Of a stretch of 64,000 nucleotides of DNA, positions 36,401 through 47,767 are shown one piece after another. The notes beneath the pieces were generated by a model, which did not search any database, was not told where the DNA came from, and saw nothing but the letters and a program-made list of their open reading frames with translations. Position 1 is the first letter of the stretch; each line of letters begins with the position of its first letter. Position numbers and translations under genes: made by a program. Source of the stretch: Caecitellus pseudoparvulus (lineage: Eukaryota > Bigyra: Bicosoecida); assembly GCA_965644315.1 (NCBI GenBank), contig CBFFRQ010000032.1:310001-374000 (forward strand), read 5' to 3'.

Positions 36401-37183
36401 CAGCCACGGCGTGCTCCCCCTACCGTCACAGCCCTGAGCTGGAACCACCTTCTATGCATAAGGCGGCTGGGTGAGCCCATTCACGCGATAGCTGTACGGG
36501 GCTCTGGGTGCATGGTGCGGACGCGGGAGGCGCGTGCTGCTGGAACTAGCTGGGTTGCCTTGGCTGAAGTTTTCCAAGGTACTCAGCATGAGGACGAGCC
36601 GCTGGACGCACCCGTGGATGTGGACGGCCTGCCAGTGGCAGCAGCTCCCCTTGCGCGGCAGTTGCTCCCACCAATCGTGCGAGTGCACCGCCAGCCTGCC
36701 TTGTCGCCAGACCGCTTGGCTCCTCCGGATGCCCTAGTGCAGCGCGCAGAATTCCGAAGCCGACTTGCAGGGAAGCTGGCTACTGCTGGCGGCGCGGCAA
36801 ACCCAGGGCGCCTGCTACTGCGGGCAGCAGTGCCCATGGACCGCATATTGCCGGGACCCGGGGTGCTGGAGGTGTGTCTCGTAAAGGTATCCCCTCGATC
36901 TGTGACTGGGGCCCCGGCCGCAGACGCTTGGCAAGTGATGTGCACCTCGCAACCTTTCGTTTGGGCGGGGGACAAGCCAGTGGAAGCGAAACAGCCTACT
37001 TGGCTTCCGATTGGACCTGTGCTGCCCCTGCCAGCAGAAAAGGCCGTCACTTGCACCAGCGCAGGCAGTGACGGAGCGGGCAACGCGCTTGCTCTGGTGG
37101 GTAGTGCTGGCGAGTCACTGCTGCAGGTGGCGCTTCCGTCCCGCCTGGTGGAGAGCTTGCAGGGCCCAGGACCATCGCCTTGA
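33427..37183 (+). CDS. PNG1/NGLY1: Cytosolic peptide:N-glycanase (PNGase) with long C-terminal extension
   Basis: Exons are 33427-33461 and 33535-37183 (1,227 aa). The intron is 73 nt, GTGAGT...GGCTGCAG, phase 2, joining MDTATLIFEGEV to HHVDVVEEITG. The transglutaminase-like core has the full triad: C398 (GRCGEWSNAF), H425 (DHVWVEVW) and D442 (HVDPCENA). Spacings of 27 and 17 equal those of human NGLY1 (C309/H336/D353). Two CxxC pairs before the core (SCDACGS and YACSACGA) form the zinc site. After the core, GRQSGSLTWRAVRGELG matches the conserved segment that follows the core in NGLY1. The enzyme removes N-glycans from misfolded glycoproteins exported from the ER. The N-terminal ~370 residues include a Cys-rich FCRFCATQ motif. 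The last ~650 residues are rich in beta-strand-like hydrophobic runs and are not assigned; a propeller or extended PAW-like region is possible. Confidence 0.9.
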
Positions 37184-37280
37184 GCAAGAAATGCACAGGC
37201 CTTCAATGAGCCGAAGCAGACGCTGCTGCCGCCTTCTCCCAATTTGCGAACATGCATTTCGCCTGTGACGGGGCAGACCT

Positions 37281-40211
37281 TCACCCCCAATCCCTCCGAT
37301 GGACATCGTCCCTGCGCCGGTCAGCATCAGCCTCTCGCCCCTGCTCCTTTTGCAGAGTCTCGAGCGTTGCCTTTCGTGCAGCAGCCAGGGTGGCCGGAGC
37401 TTCAAGTGCTGCCTTCTCTGCGCGGGTCAGTTTCGACACACTTGCCTGGACTGCGGGTCCTACCCGTGACACGTGCGGACTGGGTTCTTCCTCTCGCACG
37501 ACAACACCCAAGAAAGCCGAGCCAAGCCACGTCACCCAACTAAACAGCAAGTTATCCAACCAAGATGGCAGAGTTGACGGCGCTGCCTGAGTCAGCACAT
37601 CTGGCACAGATGCGTCCCGCCCCTCTGATTCTGCAGCAGCTTGAAGACGAGCCTGCACAGCCGCTACGAGGCCCTGCACTGGCATGCGCCGGACCAACTC
37701 AGCTGGGAGGGCACCTGCCTGTGCGAGCAGCTCCATTTCTGTATCCGTGGCGAGGTTGATGGGGGCATGGGGAAACAGCACCGGCCACATGTCATGCTGC
37801 GGCGCTTGTCCGTCCGCCCCGCTGTGCACGTGTGCAAGCACGTTCATATCAGCATCGGTCAAGTACTTGTAGCCGTTCGCATCGTACGCTGAAGTCTCGT
37901 CGGCTGACAGCCCAGTCACATCCACCGTCGTGTGTTGCGTGGCGTAGCCATCTGCAATGGCTCGCGCCATGGCCTGCACCCGAGTGAGGGTGGTGCCCCC
38001 CAAGGCTTTGTTCACCCCCCGTACGATGGCCGTGTTGCGCAGAGCAAAGAGCATGTCCAAGGGCAGTGCCTTGATGAACTCTGACACGGCCTCCGGCCCA
38101 TCCAAGTGCAGATCACCTCCCTTCTCAAACCTTGCGCGGATGGCGGCACGCTCCTCGGCACTCATGCGCCCCCCGACCGGCGCGCTGCTGGGTCGGAAGG
38201 TCAGCAGCAAACACATGATCTCAAAGTACTGCGCAGCTTTGTCGACGGGCACTCCCATGTCAATCACCGCTGCGGTGCCCAGAGCTGCCTCGCGAGATGC
38301 AAGGGCTCGCCACAGGGCAGTATTGGCCATGCGAAAGTTTGGGTCAAGACGCCGGTACATGCCATGGTCCAACAGCACCAGCTGCCAATCGGAGTTGCGT
38401 CGCAATGCTCCTGCAACGGGGATGTCGCTCCCAGCTTGCACCTCAACGCTTGTCCCTTGACTCGTTTGTGCAGAGAGTGCTTCCAGCTGATCAGGCCCCG
38501 TGTGGCCGGTCTGGGATGTAGAGGGCGCTGCCGCGCCGTCTGCGGATTCCGCGTCCTGTCCACTAGCGGCCTTCGCTGCGCCCCCACCTCGCATCGCAGA
38601 GTTGTACGCATCGCGCAGGGCGATGAGAGCGTCGCCCACCGAAGCTTTGACTGTCTCCACGGTGCTGTGCACGGCCCGCTTGGCGCTCGCAGATGCCTCT
38701 GCCGGAATGGCTTTCTTCACACCTCCAACTACCACGACGCCGGGCACCAGCACTGCCAGAGCTGGGATGCAAGCGAGAGCTGCCACCACCCGCGTAACCG
38801 TGTGCTTCACCTCCGTGAGGTGAAAGTGCACTTCATCGAGTGTTTGCTGGTGTTCTGCTCGAGCCAGCAGCGCCTTGCGAGTAAGCAAGCGCTGCAAGCT
38901 GCGAATGGAATGTCGAATGCGCTCGGTCGGCGCGGCGCCTTCTTCGAGGGTGTCTGCGAGGTCCTCCAAGTCCACCTCCTCAAGTGCCCTAGCCGTGTCA
39001 AAGTCACCCGCCCCAGAGGGGACTGCCGCGGAGTCCGCGCCTCGCTTCAACCACTCTTCAAAGGACACCGCTGCCGGGTCACCACCGCCTGCCGCGAGCA
39101 TGGCTTTCACGTCATCGTGGGAGGGAAACGTCTTGATGCGCGCCGCAAGGGAGGGCGGCAGGGCAGGGGCGCCAGGCTTCCGCCGAATGAGAAGGTTGCC
39201 AGGGTGTGGGTCAATGTGCACGAGTCCAGATCGGAGGTTCATGTCGGCAAAAGCACGCGAGACCAGGCCTGCCACCTCGGCGGGGTCGATGCCCAGGGCA
39301 GCCAGCGTGGTCCGATCCGTCGCCTTCGCACCACTCACCCACTCCATGGTCAGTACCTTGTTGGTGGTGTTGTCCCAGTGCACCCGGGGCACCACCACCC
39401 GACCTGCCAGGCCAGAGCTTGGACTGGAGGCAAGCAGTGCTCCACACCTCGTGCCATTGCGCCCATCCTGCGCGAAGTCCAGCTCCCAAGACAGGTTCTC
39501 CTTGAACTGAGGCAGCATCCAAGACAGATCCTGGCCCGACCATACCCACTGCAAGCCTTCCAGCAACGCAGACATCGCAGCAATGTCTGCCGCGATCTGA
39601 ATGTCAATGCGCGGGTACTGCACCTTCACCGCACACGCCCTACCCTGCGCGTCCACTGCACGGTGGACCTGTGCAAGGCTAGCAGCAGCCACTGGCTTGG
39701 GGTCAAACCAGGTGAAGCGACTGCCCAGCGCAGCTGGGCCTAGCTCCCGCCGAATCTGCTCAGCTACATCCCGAAACGGCACCCCCGCAGCGTTGTCCTG
39801 CAGTTCAGCCAGGGCGCTCGTGTACTGCTCAGGCAGCACATGGTTCTGGGTGGACAGATACTGGGCCCCTTTGTTGTACAGTCCGCCATGGGACTTGCAC
39901 ACGCTCAGCATTGTGGAGGCAGCAAAGGCATGCACCTGGCTTTGTGCCTCCTTGTAGTCGGCTGAGCTGTCATCCTCGTGAGTGGCATCCAGCCACATGT
40001 ACGCAAGCCCCACACGAGCACCAGCGATGAATGATGAGGTGCCCCGTACTACTCCATCAGATACATCGTGCACGATGCGCCTGGAAACAGGGAGGGGAGA
40101 TTGCGGAATTGCGGAAAATGCACACAACGATCACTGCGCATGTTTCAGCGCTCACCGAGAGTCTGGAACGGCGACAGCCGCTGCCAGGGCTGCCCCAGCT
40201 ACTTTTAGCAT
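37281..40211 (-). CDS. ABC1/UbiB-family atypical kinase (ADCK1-like) with large kinase insert
   Basis: Exons are 40211-40156 and 40080-37281 (951 aa). The intron is 75 nt, GTGAGC...GTTTCCAG, phase 2, joining MLKVAGAALAAAVAVPDS to RRIVHDVSDGVV. The hydrophobic first exon may be a membrane or organelle-targeting segment. Kinase-like landmarks are ASLAQVHRA (Ala-rich nucleotide loop), CAVKVQYP (lysine), IDPHPGNLL (catalytic loop) and LLDHGMY (metal-binding Asp). The KxGQ motif appears as NKGAQYLS, a variant order. Between DPHPGNLL and LLDHG lies an insert of about 270 residues (~316-582) containing helices and one strongly hydrophobic span (VVAALACIPALAVLVPGVVVV). Family members act in ubiquinone or lipid homeostasis in mitochondria or plastids. 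Closest subgroup judged by eye: ADCK1/ADCK5. Confidence 0.85.
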
Positions 40212-41411
40212 CTTGTCGTCCGCCTCTTCCGTGGAATCCTGCTAGCTTCCTTGCTGTGTGGTGGCGACGGCCAATTGGTCGGCCACGTGATACGAGCCTG
40301 CACAGACTAGAACCCGTGCACAAAGCAAGCGAGGACAAAGCCACAACAGCACAGGACGAGTTAAGCCGTACTTGGGGCTCAAGGAGCTTTCAAGTTCTCT
40401 AGTTTTTGCATGCATGTGAATTTGGAGGTGCACAGGTGCGCACCATGACTGCCTGACTGGGCTGGGAGCATTCCCGGCCAACAAGCATTGAGGTCCAAGG
40501 TGAATTGCGCGGGCGTAGAACACAATGAAGTGTGGAGAAATCCACAGTACTGTCCAAGTATCCAATGCATAGCCTGAGGGGGCGAGGAAACACGACGGTC
40601 GTGAAAAGCATGCTAGTTGCCATGCGACGAGCGGCACGCTGCGACGTTGTCTCGGGTCAAAGTGAAGTTAGAAAAGCATCACGGATGTACTCTTTTGGTA
40701 CATACTCAATCCAAGCGCGAGAAATGCTATTCGTCATCGACAACGGGGCAGGGGGAGCACTTCAGCCGACACGTGCACTCACCAGCCACAGGTGCTCGAG
40801 ACGGCAGCTAGAAGAACCGCCCGCGCACAACAAAGGCTCGCCAGTCGGCACTTGCACTTTCCAGAGCCTCTTCTGAGCGCCCACACCCGATGTCCGCGCT
40901 TGACAAGGCAAATTGCAGGTATGGCTTCCTGTTCTGCCTGCCCACTGACAGGTGCAGTGCAGCAGCCGCGGCCACACCGCAAAGGTGCACCCCTGGACGA
41001 ACAGAGGAGAGTCGGAACAAGTCAGAGGGGGGTCAAGTCGGTGAGTGGGTAGTGGTGTGGTGGAGGTTGTGTTCGGTTGCGGGCAGTGACGGCTTGCCCT
41101 TAGTTGTGTGTGAGGGGGGCTTCACCCCCCCCTTCCTCTCCACTTCGCACGGCTGCTGAAAGCACTGCAAGGAGGTGCTTGCGCAGGACGGCCGGGCCTG
41201 CAAGAAGCACAGCGCTAACTTGCGTGAGCTCAAAGCGCGCCGCAGAAATAGCCAGCCAGTGGGGTTGCCCAGTACTGCTTGGCATGACAAGCTGAAGTCG
41301 TGCCACGCAAACAGTCGACCAGACGGCCAAGGCACTCAATACACATAGCACGTCGCACTTCTTGCGGCCAACTTTCACCTAAGCGACCATAAGGGAGTCC
41401 TGACAGCAACT
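40212..41411. other. Largest intergenic gap (1.2 kb), divergent promoters
   Basis: This region lies between divergent starts of the ABC1 kinase and the GP63-CAP gene. Only short ORFs on both strands occur, none with recognisable motifs or typical codon patterns. I found no tRNA, snRNA or repeat. A perfect G6/C6 hairpin sits at 41114-41130. Confidence 0.5.
41114..41130. repeat. G6-CTTCA-C6 hairpin
   Basis: Six G, a CTTCA loop and at least six C (eight in all) form a short GC hairpin about 280 bp upstream of the GP63-CAP start. Its role is unknown; it could be chance in GC-rich DNA. Confidence 0.4.
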
Positions 41412-44400
41412 ATGGCGCCTGGCAGGGGCTCGTTTTGCGCAGCTTTCGCCGCGCTGGTGGCGCTTCGCGTTGCTGCGGGCCATGACTGCGTGCACGATGA
41501 AGTGCTACACGAGCACATCAAGGAGTACTGGCACACGGACAACGTCGCGTACAAGAATGCCTCGCAGCCAGATGCACCAGCAAGAGTGATGACGCGTCGC
41601 CAACTGCACGACATCCTGGCTTCCAAGTCGAAGGATGGGACAGTGCCCGAGGCGGGCGCTGCGAGGCGCCGTCTGGAGACCAAGGCGCAGTACCTCGCGC
41701 GCACCTGGGGCCCCGTGCGCATCAACGTGGAGTTTGTCGACATTCGATCGGATCCTGACATGACCACTGCCAAGGCTGACTACCTGGAGTACACCGTGCT
41801 CCCCGCTGCTGTGGCTCGTTTGGCAGCTGCCCTCGAGGTGTGTGTGGGGCAGTCCGCGGTGCAAGGAGCTTCCAATGGACACCCGCACACCCGCATGGTC
41901 CCTTTGTGCATCACAGGTGCGACGAGTCCCTGGGACGTTTCATGCGAAGCGCGAGTGCAGCTCCACGTGGTCCAACGGCAACTGTTACACCATGTCAGAC
42001 GGCTACGTGAGTGCAGCCGCCGCGACACTGTCCCCACCACGCCGTTGTTCAGCGTTGCTGTGCACGCCGCCGCCGTCATTGACCTGTGCAGTGTGGATTC
42101 ATCAGCAATGACTACAATATCCAGATCCCCAGCTGGCTTCTAGGCGAGGCCACCCTTTGCAACCCTGGGTTCAATGACTGCAGCACGCTGGCGGCTGGCG
42201 CAGGCACCACAAACACTGACTTCTACCTCTTCGTGTCGGCATCCAGCGTCAGCAGCAGGTGCAGTGCTGGGTCCAGTACCCTTGCGTATGCCCTAGCTTG
42301 CCAGCGCGATGCTTACGAGCGCCCCATGGTGGGGCGGGCAAACTTCTGCCCGCTGCGCATCGACCCGGCTGGCAGTTTGAACGATGCAGTGGGCACAGCC
42401 GTGCACGAAATTCTGCATGCCATGGGCTTCTCATCAGACTCCTGGTGGCGCTTCCGGGACGTAGACACGTTGGACCCTTTGACGCCCCGAGACTCAAACG
42501 GCCGGCCCACTGCCGCCCACATCCTGAACTGCAACGGTGTTGATCGCTACTTCCCAGCCAGCAACACCGTGGCCACCTTCGCTGAGAGAGGTCTTGGCTC
42601 TTGCCCAACGCTGGCCAGCCGTCAAAACCCGGAGGACTGTGTGAGCAAGATCGTCACGCCTACCGCTGTCGACGCCTCCCGCTGGTTTACAGGCTGCCCA
42701 ACTCTGCAGGGCGTGGAGCTCGAAAACTACGTGGGCAGCGCATGCCGTGTGTTGGGTTCGCATGTTGAACAGCGCCTGTACCATGGTGGTGTCATGACGC
42801 CACAGATTGGGTACCGCTCCGACTTGGACGCGCCCATGCTGGGCATCTTTGCCGACTCGGGCTGGTACCGAATCATTTGGTCAGGGCAGGCATCTTGGCG
42901 TCCGCAGCTTGACTGGGGCTTCCAACAAGGCTGTGGTTTTGCCAAGGACAGCAAATGTGTTCAAGGAAGCACCGTGCTTGGCTCGCCCATACCCCGCTTT
43001 TGTGCAGCGTCAGAGTCCAACGTTTGCACTCCAGACCGCTCTGCGGTTGGTTATTGCACCGTGAGCTCCTACCAGTCCAGCCTTCCCACCGCCTTCCAGT
43101 ATTTTCCAGGACAGCCAACGAGAGGAGGTTCCCAATACTACGACTATTGCCCCATTCGAAGAGGGTACAGCAACAGAGTCTGCACTGACACTTCTCAGTC
43201 TCCGTCGACGTACTCGGGCACGGCCTACGGTCCCGGCGGGTTCTGTCTTGACAGCACCATTGGTTCTGGTACGCTGCAAGGCGGTTGCTACCTAACGAGC
43301 TGCAATGACCTCGGTGGCGGGGCGTATTCCTTGACCGTGTCTGTGCACGATGGAACCGCCTCCCCTCCAACTGTGACCTGCACCTCTGAGGGCCAAACCC
43401 TGTCACCTTCAGGGTTTTCAGGAGCCATCACTTGCCCCGACCCCGTCAGCATCTGTGCTCCCGCGCTGGTGTATGTGCCTAGTGGCGCTTCCCCTGGCCC
43501 TTCGCCAAGTGCACCTGCCGCGCCCAGCGCCAGCCCGTCAGCCCCTGCTCCGTCGGCCTCCAGCACAGCGCTACCAAGCAGCGGGGGGATGGACTGCCAT
43601 GAGGGTCTGTGTGGCTGTGTAAACGGTGCTGGGATGCAATGCGCGGACAAGCAGATCGCCCTGGATGACCACAACACCAAGCGGAGGATCGTGAGCCCTG
43701 CAGCAGCCAACATGCGCCGCATGATTTGGGACGCTGACCTCGCCACCGTTGCTCAAGACTATGCCGACCAGTGCTACTGGGGACATTCCGACCAAACTGC
43801 TAGGATCAACCAGTACAATACCCTGAGCAGCACCTACACCGAAAGCTGGGTGGGAGAAAACCTTGCGATGGGCACAAACGGCTTCTTTTCTGTGTCTGAC
43901 CTCATCACAAATTGGGACAATGAGAAGGTAGACTACACATACTCAAGCAACACGTGTGCCTCGGGCCAGGTGTGCGGGCACTACACACAAGTTGTGTGGG
44001 ATGACAGCTTCCGCGTTGGGTGCGGCACAAAGGTATGCGCGACCATGCAGAACACTGGCCACACGAACATGTTGCTCCTTGTTTGCAACTACGGACCGGG
44101 TGGAAATTACAATGGTCAGCACCCATACACATCCGGAACTCCCTGCTCAAGCTGCCCGTCTGGCACAGTCTGTGATGCAAGTGGTAAACTGTGTGAGCTA
44201 CCGCGACCCAGTGCAACCTCCAGCCCCGCTGCAGCGTCTCCCAGCGGAAGTGTGACGGCGGCCGTGACGCCCAGCAGCAGTGGCAGTGTGACGGCTGCCG
44301 TGACGCCCAGCAGCAGTGGGAGCGTGACGGCTGCCGTGACGCCCAGCAGCAGTGGTAGCGTGACGGCTGGCGTGACGCCCAGCAGCAGTGGCAGTGTGAC

Positions 44401-47400
44401 CGCGGCCGTGACGCCCAGCAGCAGTGGCAGCGTGACCGCGGCCGTGACGCCCAGCAGCAGTGGCAGTGTGACGGCTGGCGTGACGCCCAGCAGCAGTGGC
44501 AGCGTGACGGCTGGCGTGACGCCCAGCAGCAGTGGCAGTGTGACCGCGGCCGTGACGCCCAGCAGCAGTGGCAGTGTGACCGCGGCCGTGACGCCCAGCA
44601 GCAGTGGCAGTGTGACGGCGGCCGTGACGCCCAGCAGCAGTGGCAGTGTGACGGCTGGTGCGTCACCGAGCAGCAGTGGCAGTGTGACGGCTGGTGCGTC
44701 ACCGAGCAGCAGTGGCAGTGTGACGGCTGGTGCGTCACCGAGCAGCAGTGGCAGTGTGACGGCTGGCGTGACGCCCAGCAGCAGTGGCAGCGTGACGGCT
44801 GGTGCGTCACCGAGCAGCAGTGGCAGCGTGACGGCTGGCGTGACGCCCAGCAGCAGTGGGAGCGTGACGGCTGGTGCGTCACCGAGCAGCAGTGGCAGCG
44901 TGACGGCTGGTGCGTCACCGAGCAGCAGTGGCAGTGTGACGGCTGGCGTGACGCCCAGCAGCAGTGGGAGCGTGACGGCTGGTGCGTCACCGAGCAGCAG
45001 TGGCAGCGTGACGGCTGGCGTGACGCCCAGCAGCAGTGGGAGCGTGACGGCGGCCGTGACGCCCAGCAGCAGTGGGAGCGTGACGGCTGGTGCGTCACCG
45101 AGCAGCAGTGGGAGCGTGACGGCTGGCGTGACGCCCAGCAGCAATGGGAGCGTGACGGCTGGCGTGACGCCCAGCAGCAGTGGGAGCGTGACGGCTGGTG
45201 CGTCACCGAGCAGCAGTGGCAGTGTGACGGCTGGTGCGTCACCGAGCAGTTCTACGTCTGTTGCTGCAATCTCAACCTCTGTTGGATCTCCTTCTCCGAC
45301 TCCCACTGTGTCCGCCACTTCGTCACCCAGCGAGCCCACAGCAATCCTCCCTGATGTTTGTCGTGGGGTGGATTGCGGCACCGGCGGTTCGTGTGCAGTG
45401 GTGAATGCGTCTGCAGTGCTGCAGCAGTCAAGCGTGGCTGCATGGGGCGCTGTGACTGCCTCCAGCCTCATTCAAGGATTGGGCACAAGCGGCGGAGTGT
45501 TTGGCATGTGTGAATGTGCAGTAGGTTGGGGTGGCTCGTTGTGTTCCGTTTCTCCCGGATCTCAGTCGGAATGCTCAGATGGGACCCTCGGGCAAGCAGA
45601 GACTGACCTGGACTGTGGCGGCTCAGATTGTGACTTGCGCTGCGGGGCTGGCCAAGCCTGCATCGAGTCATCTGATTGTGCGGCCGGCTGGGAATGCGGT
45701 GAAGGCAGGTGTTTGTCTTCGGGTGGCTCTCTGGGTGGTCACGTTGTTACTTTCGAGGTGGTGCTCGTGGGCCTGCCTGCTCAGTCGCTAGCCTTTTTGG
45801 AAGTCGCAGTGCTGCTGAAAGCGGCCCTTTCCAGCGAGCTGTCTCAGCGGTCTGGCGTGGGCATCGATCCTGGCCACATTTTCATCATTTCAGCTGGTTC
45901 AGCCACCGACAGCTCGGCGCGAAGGCTTGGTGGCGATGTGCCACCCCCAGTGGCTGTTTTACTCGCCCCCGAACATGTTCAGTCCGCTCCAGGCCTGACC
46001 CCCATCGTAACAGTTGATGCCAACGACACCGTGCTTCCTGCCGTGCACAGCAACCAGGGCCTGGACTTTGAAGTTGACGTGCGACGCCGTCGTGCTGAGA
46101 ATGAGGTGCTTGCATCTCGGCTGACCGTGGCCGTGGACACCGGCGGCTCTGCCGAAGATGCCTTTGTCTTGCTTGATGCTGCGAACGAGCCCGATATTCT
46201 ACAAGCGCTCACTCGTATACTGCGACAGAGCATGCCCGGTGCCCCCGTGCTGGCCGCAGCAGTGGACTCTGCTTCGGGTGCAGTCTTCGCTCCTGTGGAG
46301 GAAGGCATGCCGGGGCTTGTGGGCATTGCCGCAGGCGAAGGCAGGCAGGTTGCGCGGCCAGGGGAGGATGCTGGTGCCCAAGGGACCATTGGCTCTCGCA
46401 GTCCAGACCGTGGCCTCTCCAGTGGTGGGATTGCAGGCATTGTCGTCGGCGTGGCGTTTGTGCTGGCCGTTGTCGCTTTGCTCGTGTACCGACGAAGGCA
46501 AATGTCGGACACAAGCACCCGAAGGTCTGCATCGTCGCGAAGGCGTCGTCAACGATCTGAACGGGGCGATATCGGCGAAGTCGTTGATGTGTATGGATAC
46601 GAGGGTGGTGGCGATGCCCGCGCTGTTGTGAACCCTGTCGCCAGCGCGCTCGTCGCCCCATCCCCACAAACGCCAAAATCAGCCAGTAGCCGAGTCACGA
46701 AGGCAGCCCCCATGCGCTCGGACAAGCATGTGGACGGGATGTCAGGTGCTTCTGCGTCTGCGGCTACCACTGTGGAAGGGCAGGGCAACGTCGCCCGGCC
46801 CAAACTGGCCCGCAGCATGACGACCCTGTACAAGCGAGCATATGCCATGGAAGCAAACAGCACTAACCCAGCCTTCAAGGCTTCGCGCGTCACTTCGTCC
46901 GTGCAGGCGGCGTCCGGCGGCAACATGGCTTTCTCGTCGAGCGCCACGGGGCCTGCTCCAACCAGTGAAGCGAGCAAGCGCAGTGCAGCCGCGTCGGCAG
47001 CGAAAGCCTCCCTTCCTTCCATCATGCGCCGCCTCACGTCGTCAGCCAAGGCTCGGCGTGAGAGCACTGTGCCAGTGTCCACGAACGCAGCACGTTCTGG
47101 ACCAAGTTCGGCGACACCTGATCTGCCCAGTGTCGCTGCGGGCAGTGACCGGGATAGCCTCCTGTCTTCATCTCTCCTGGAGCACTTCGGGTCCATGCTG
47201 CAGTCGGGGCCGAGTGAGGAGGACGCCAGCGTCCTGGACGCAGGGCCCAGCCGCAGGGGTGCTCGTGCCTCGCAGACTGCTGACGGGCCCATGGTGCGCG
47301 GCGGCATTGGCTCCAGCGCAAGCTCAATGATCACAAGCGCCAAGCATAACCCCATGCACCGTGGTAGCAGCCGCCGGCGCGAAAGTGATGCCCGTGCCAA

Positions 47401-47593
47401 ACGTGCAGCTCTCGCCCAGCTCACTGGCGGCCATGCTGCGCACTCCAACGTCATGCGCCGCATGGCTTCCTCAGGGGGCGTCGCGCCAGGGTCACCAGCA
47501 CCGCCCGGCTCCTCGCCAGCCGGTGGCCGAGCAGCTCACACCCCAACCCGCCCACGGCCCGTGCCCCCACCCAAGGCCCCTGACCAGGAGTAG
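41412..47593 (+). CDS. Chimeric GP63 (M8) metalloprotease + CAP domain + mucin stalk membrane protein
   Basis: Exons are 41412-41837, 41917-42006 and 42092-47593 (2,005 aa, stop TAG). Introns are 79 nt (GTGTGT...CATCACAG) and 85 nt (GTGAGT...TGTGCAG), both phase 0. The joins give LAAALE|VRRVPG and MSDGY|CGFISNDYN, as expected for leishmanolysin. After a signal peptide and a propeptide, HEILHAMGF (H277-H281) plus SHVEQRLYHGGVM (third His ~396 and Met-turn) form the metzincin zinc site. Residues ~671-862 form a CAP/SCP domain (WVGENLAMG, CGHYTQVVW, LVCNYGPGGNY). Residues ~889-1225 are 28 copies of a 12-residue Ser/Thr/Pro repeat. EGF-like and Cys-rich modules (~1258-1370) and a SEA-like region follow. 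A single transmembrane helix (~1617-1641, GIAGIVVGVAFVLAVVALLV) leads to a ~365-residue Ser-rich cytoplasmic tail. It is probably a type I cell-surface protease, receptor or adhesin. Confidence 0.88.
44243..45250 (+). repeat. 28 x 36-bp tandem repeat coding a mucin-like stalk
   Basis: This is an in-frame minisatellite within the GP63-CAP gene. Each unit encodes SGSVTA followed by AVTPSS, GVTPSS or GASPSS. I counted 28 units, the last ending at 45250 before STSVAAIS. Unit 26 has N in place of the first S (NGSVTA). Units are nearly identical in DNA. Ser/Thr density predicts heavy O-glycosylation and an extended rod. All six frames lack stops over much of the array, which creates long spurious antisense ORFs. 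Confidence 0.95.
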
Positions 47594-47767
47594 TCGTCAG
47601 CCCCCCGGTTGTCTTTGCAGTCCGCGCCGGATCCCCTGTTCCTCTTTCCTTTCCTGGAGCGTGCCTTCATAACGAGGCAATTCACTGTTCTCTGCCACTG
47701 GTGTGCACTGAGTTTGCTGCGTCTGCTGCAGCACCCCCCCCCCCCCTCCCTGCCTGTGCCCTTCACA
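47594..47767. other. Short intergenic spacer with C13 tract
   Basis: These 174 bp lie between the GP63-CAP stop and the first ATG of the ankyrin gene. A run of 13 C occupies 47734-47746, just after TGCTGCAGCA. It is prone to sequencing or assembly length errors. Confidence 0.6.

Noticed and set aside
38106-39743. A 545-codon plus-strand ORF opposite the ABC1 kinase
   Set aside because: It is the shadow of a GC-rich coding strand whose minus frame holds all the kinase motifs.
40792-41335. Short ORFs of 60-114 codons on both strands of the 1.2-kb gap
   Set aside because: They have no motifs, no splice logic linking them, and no codon bias distinct from chance.
44243-45250. Possible CRISPR array or centromere-like satellite
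   Set aside because: There are no unique spacers, the unit is in frame, and the array encodes a Ser/Thr/Pro stalk within a larger gene.
43905-45471. Two long antisense ORFs (445 and 451 codons) across the GP63-CAP repeat array
   Set aside because: They arise because a 36-bp repeat without stops is open in several frames. They lack non-repeat sequence with family features.
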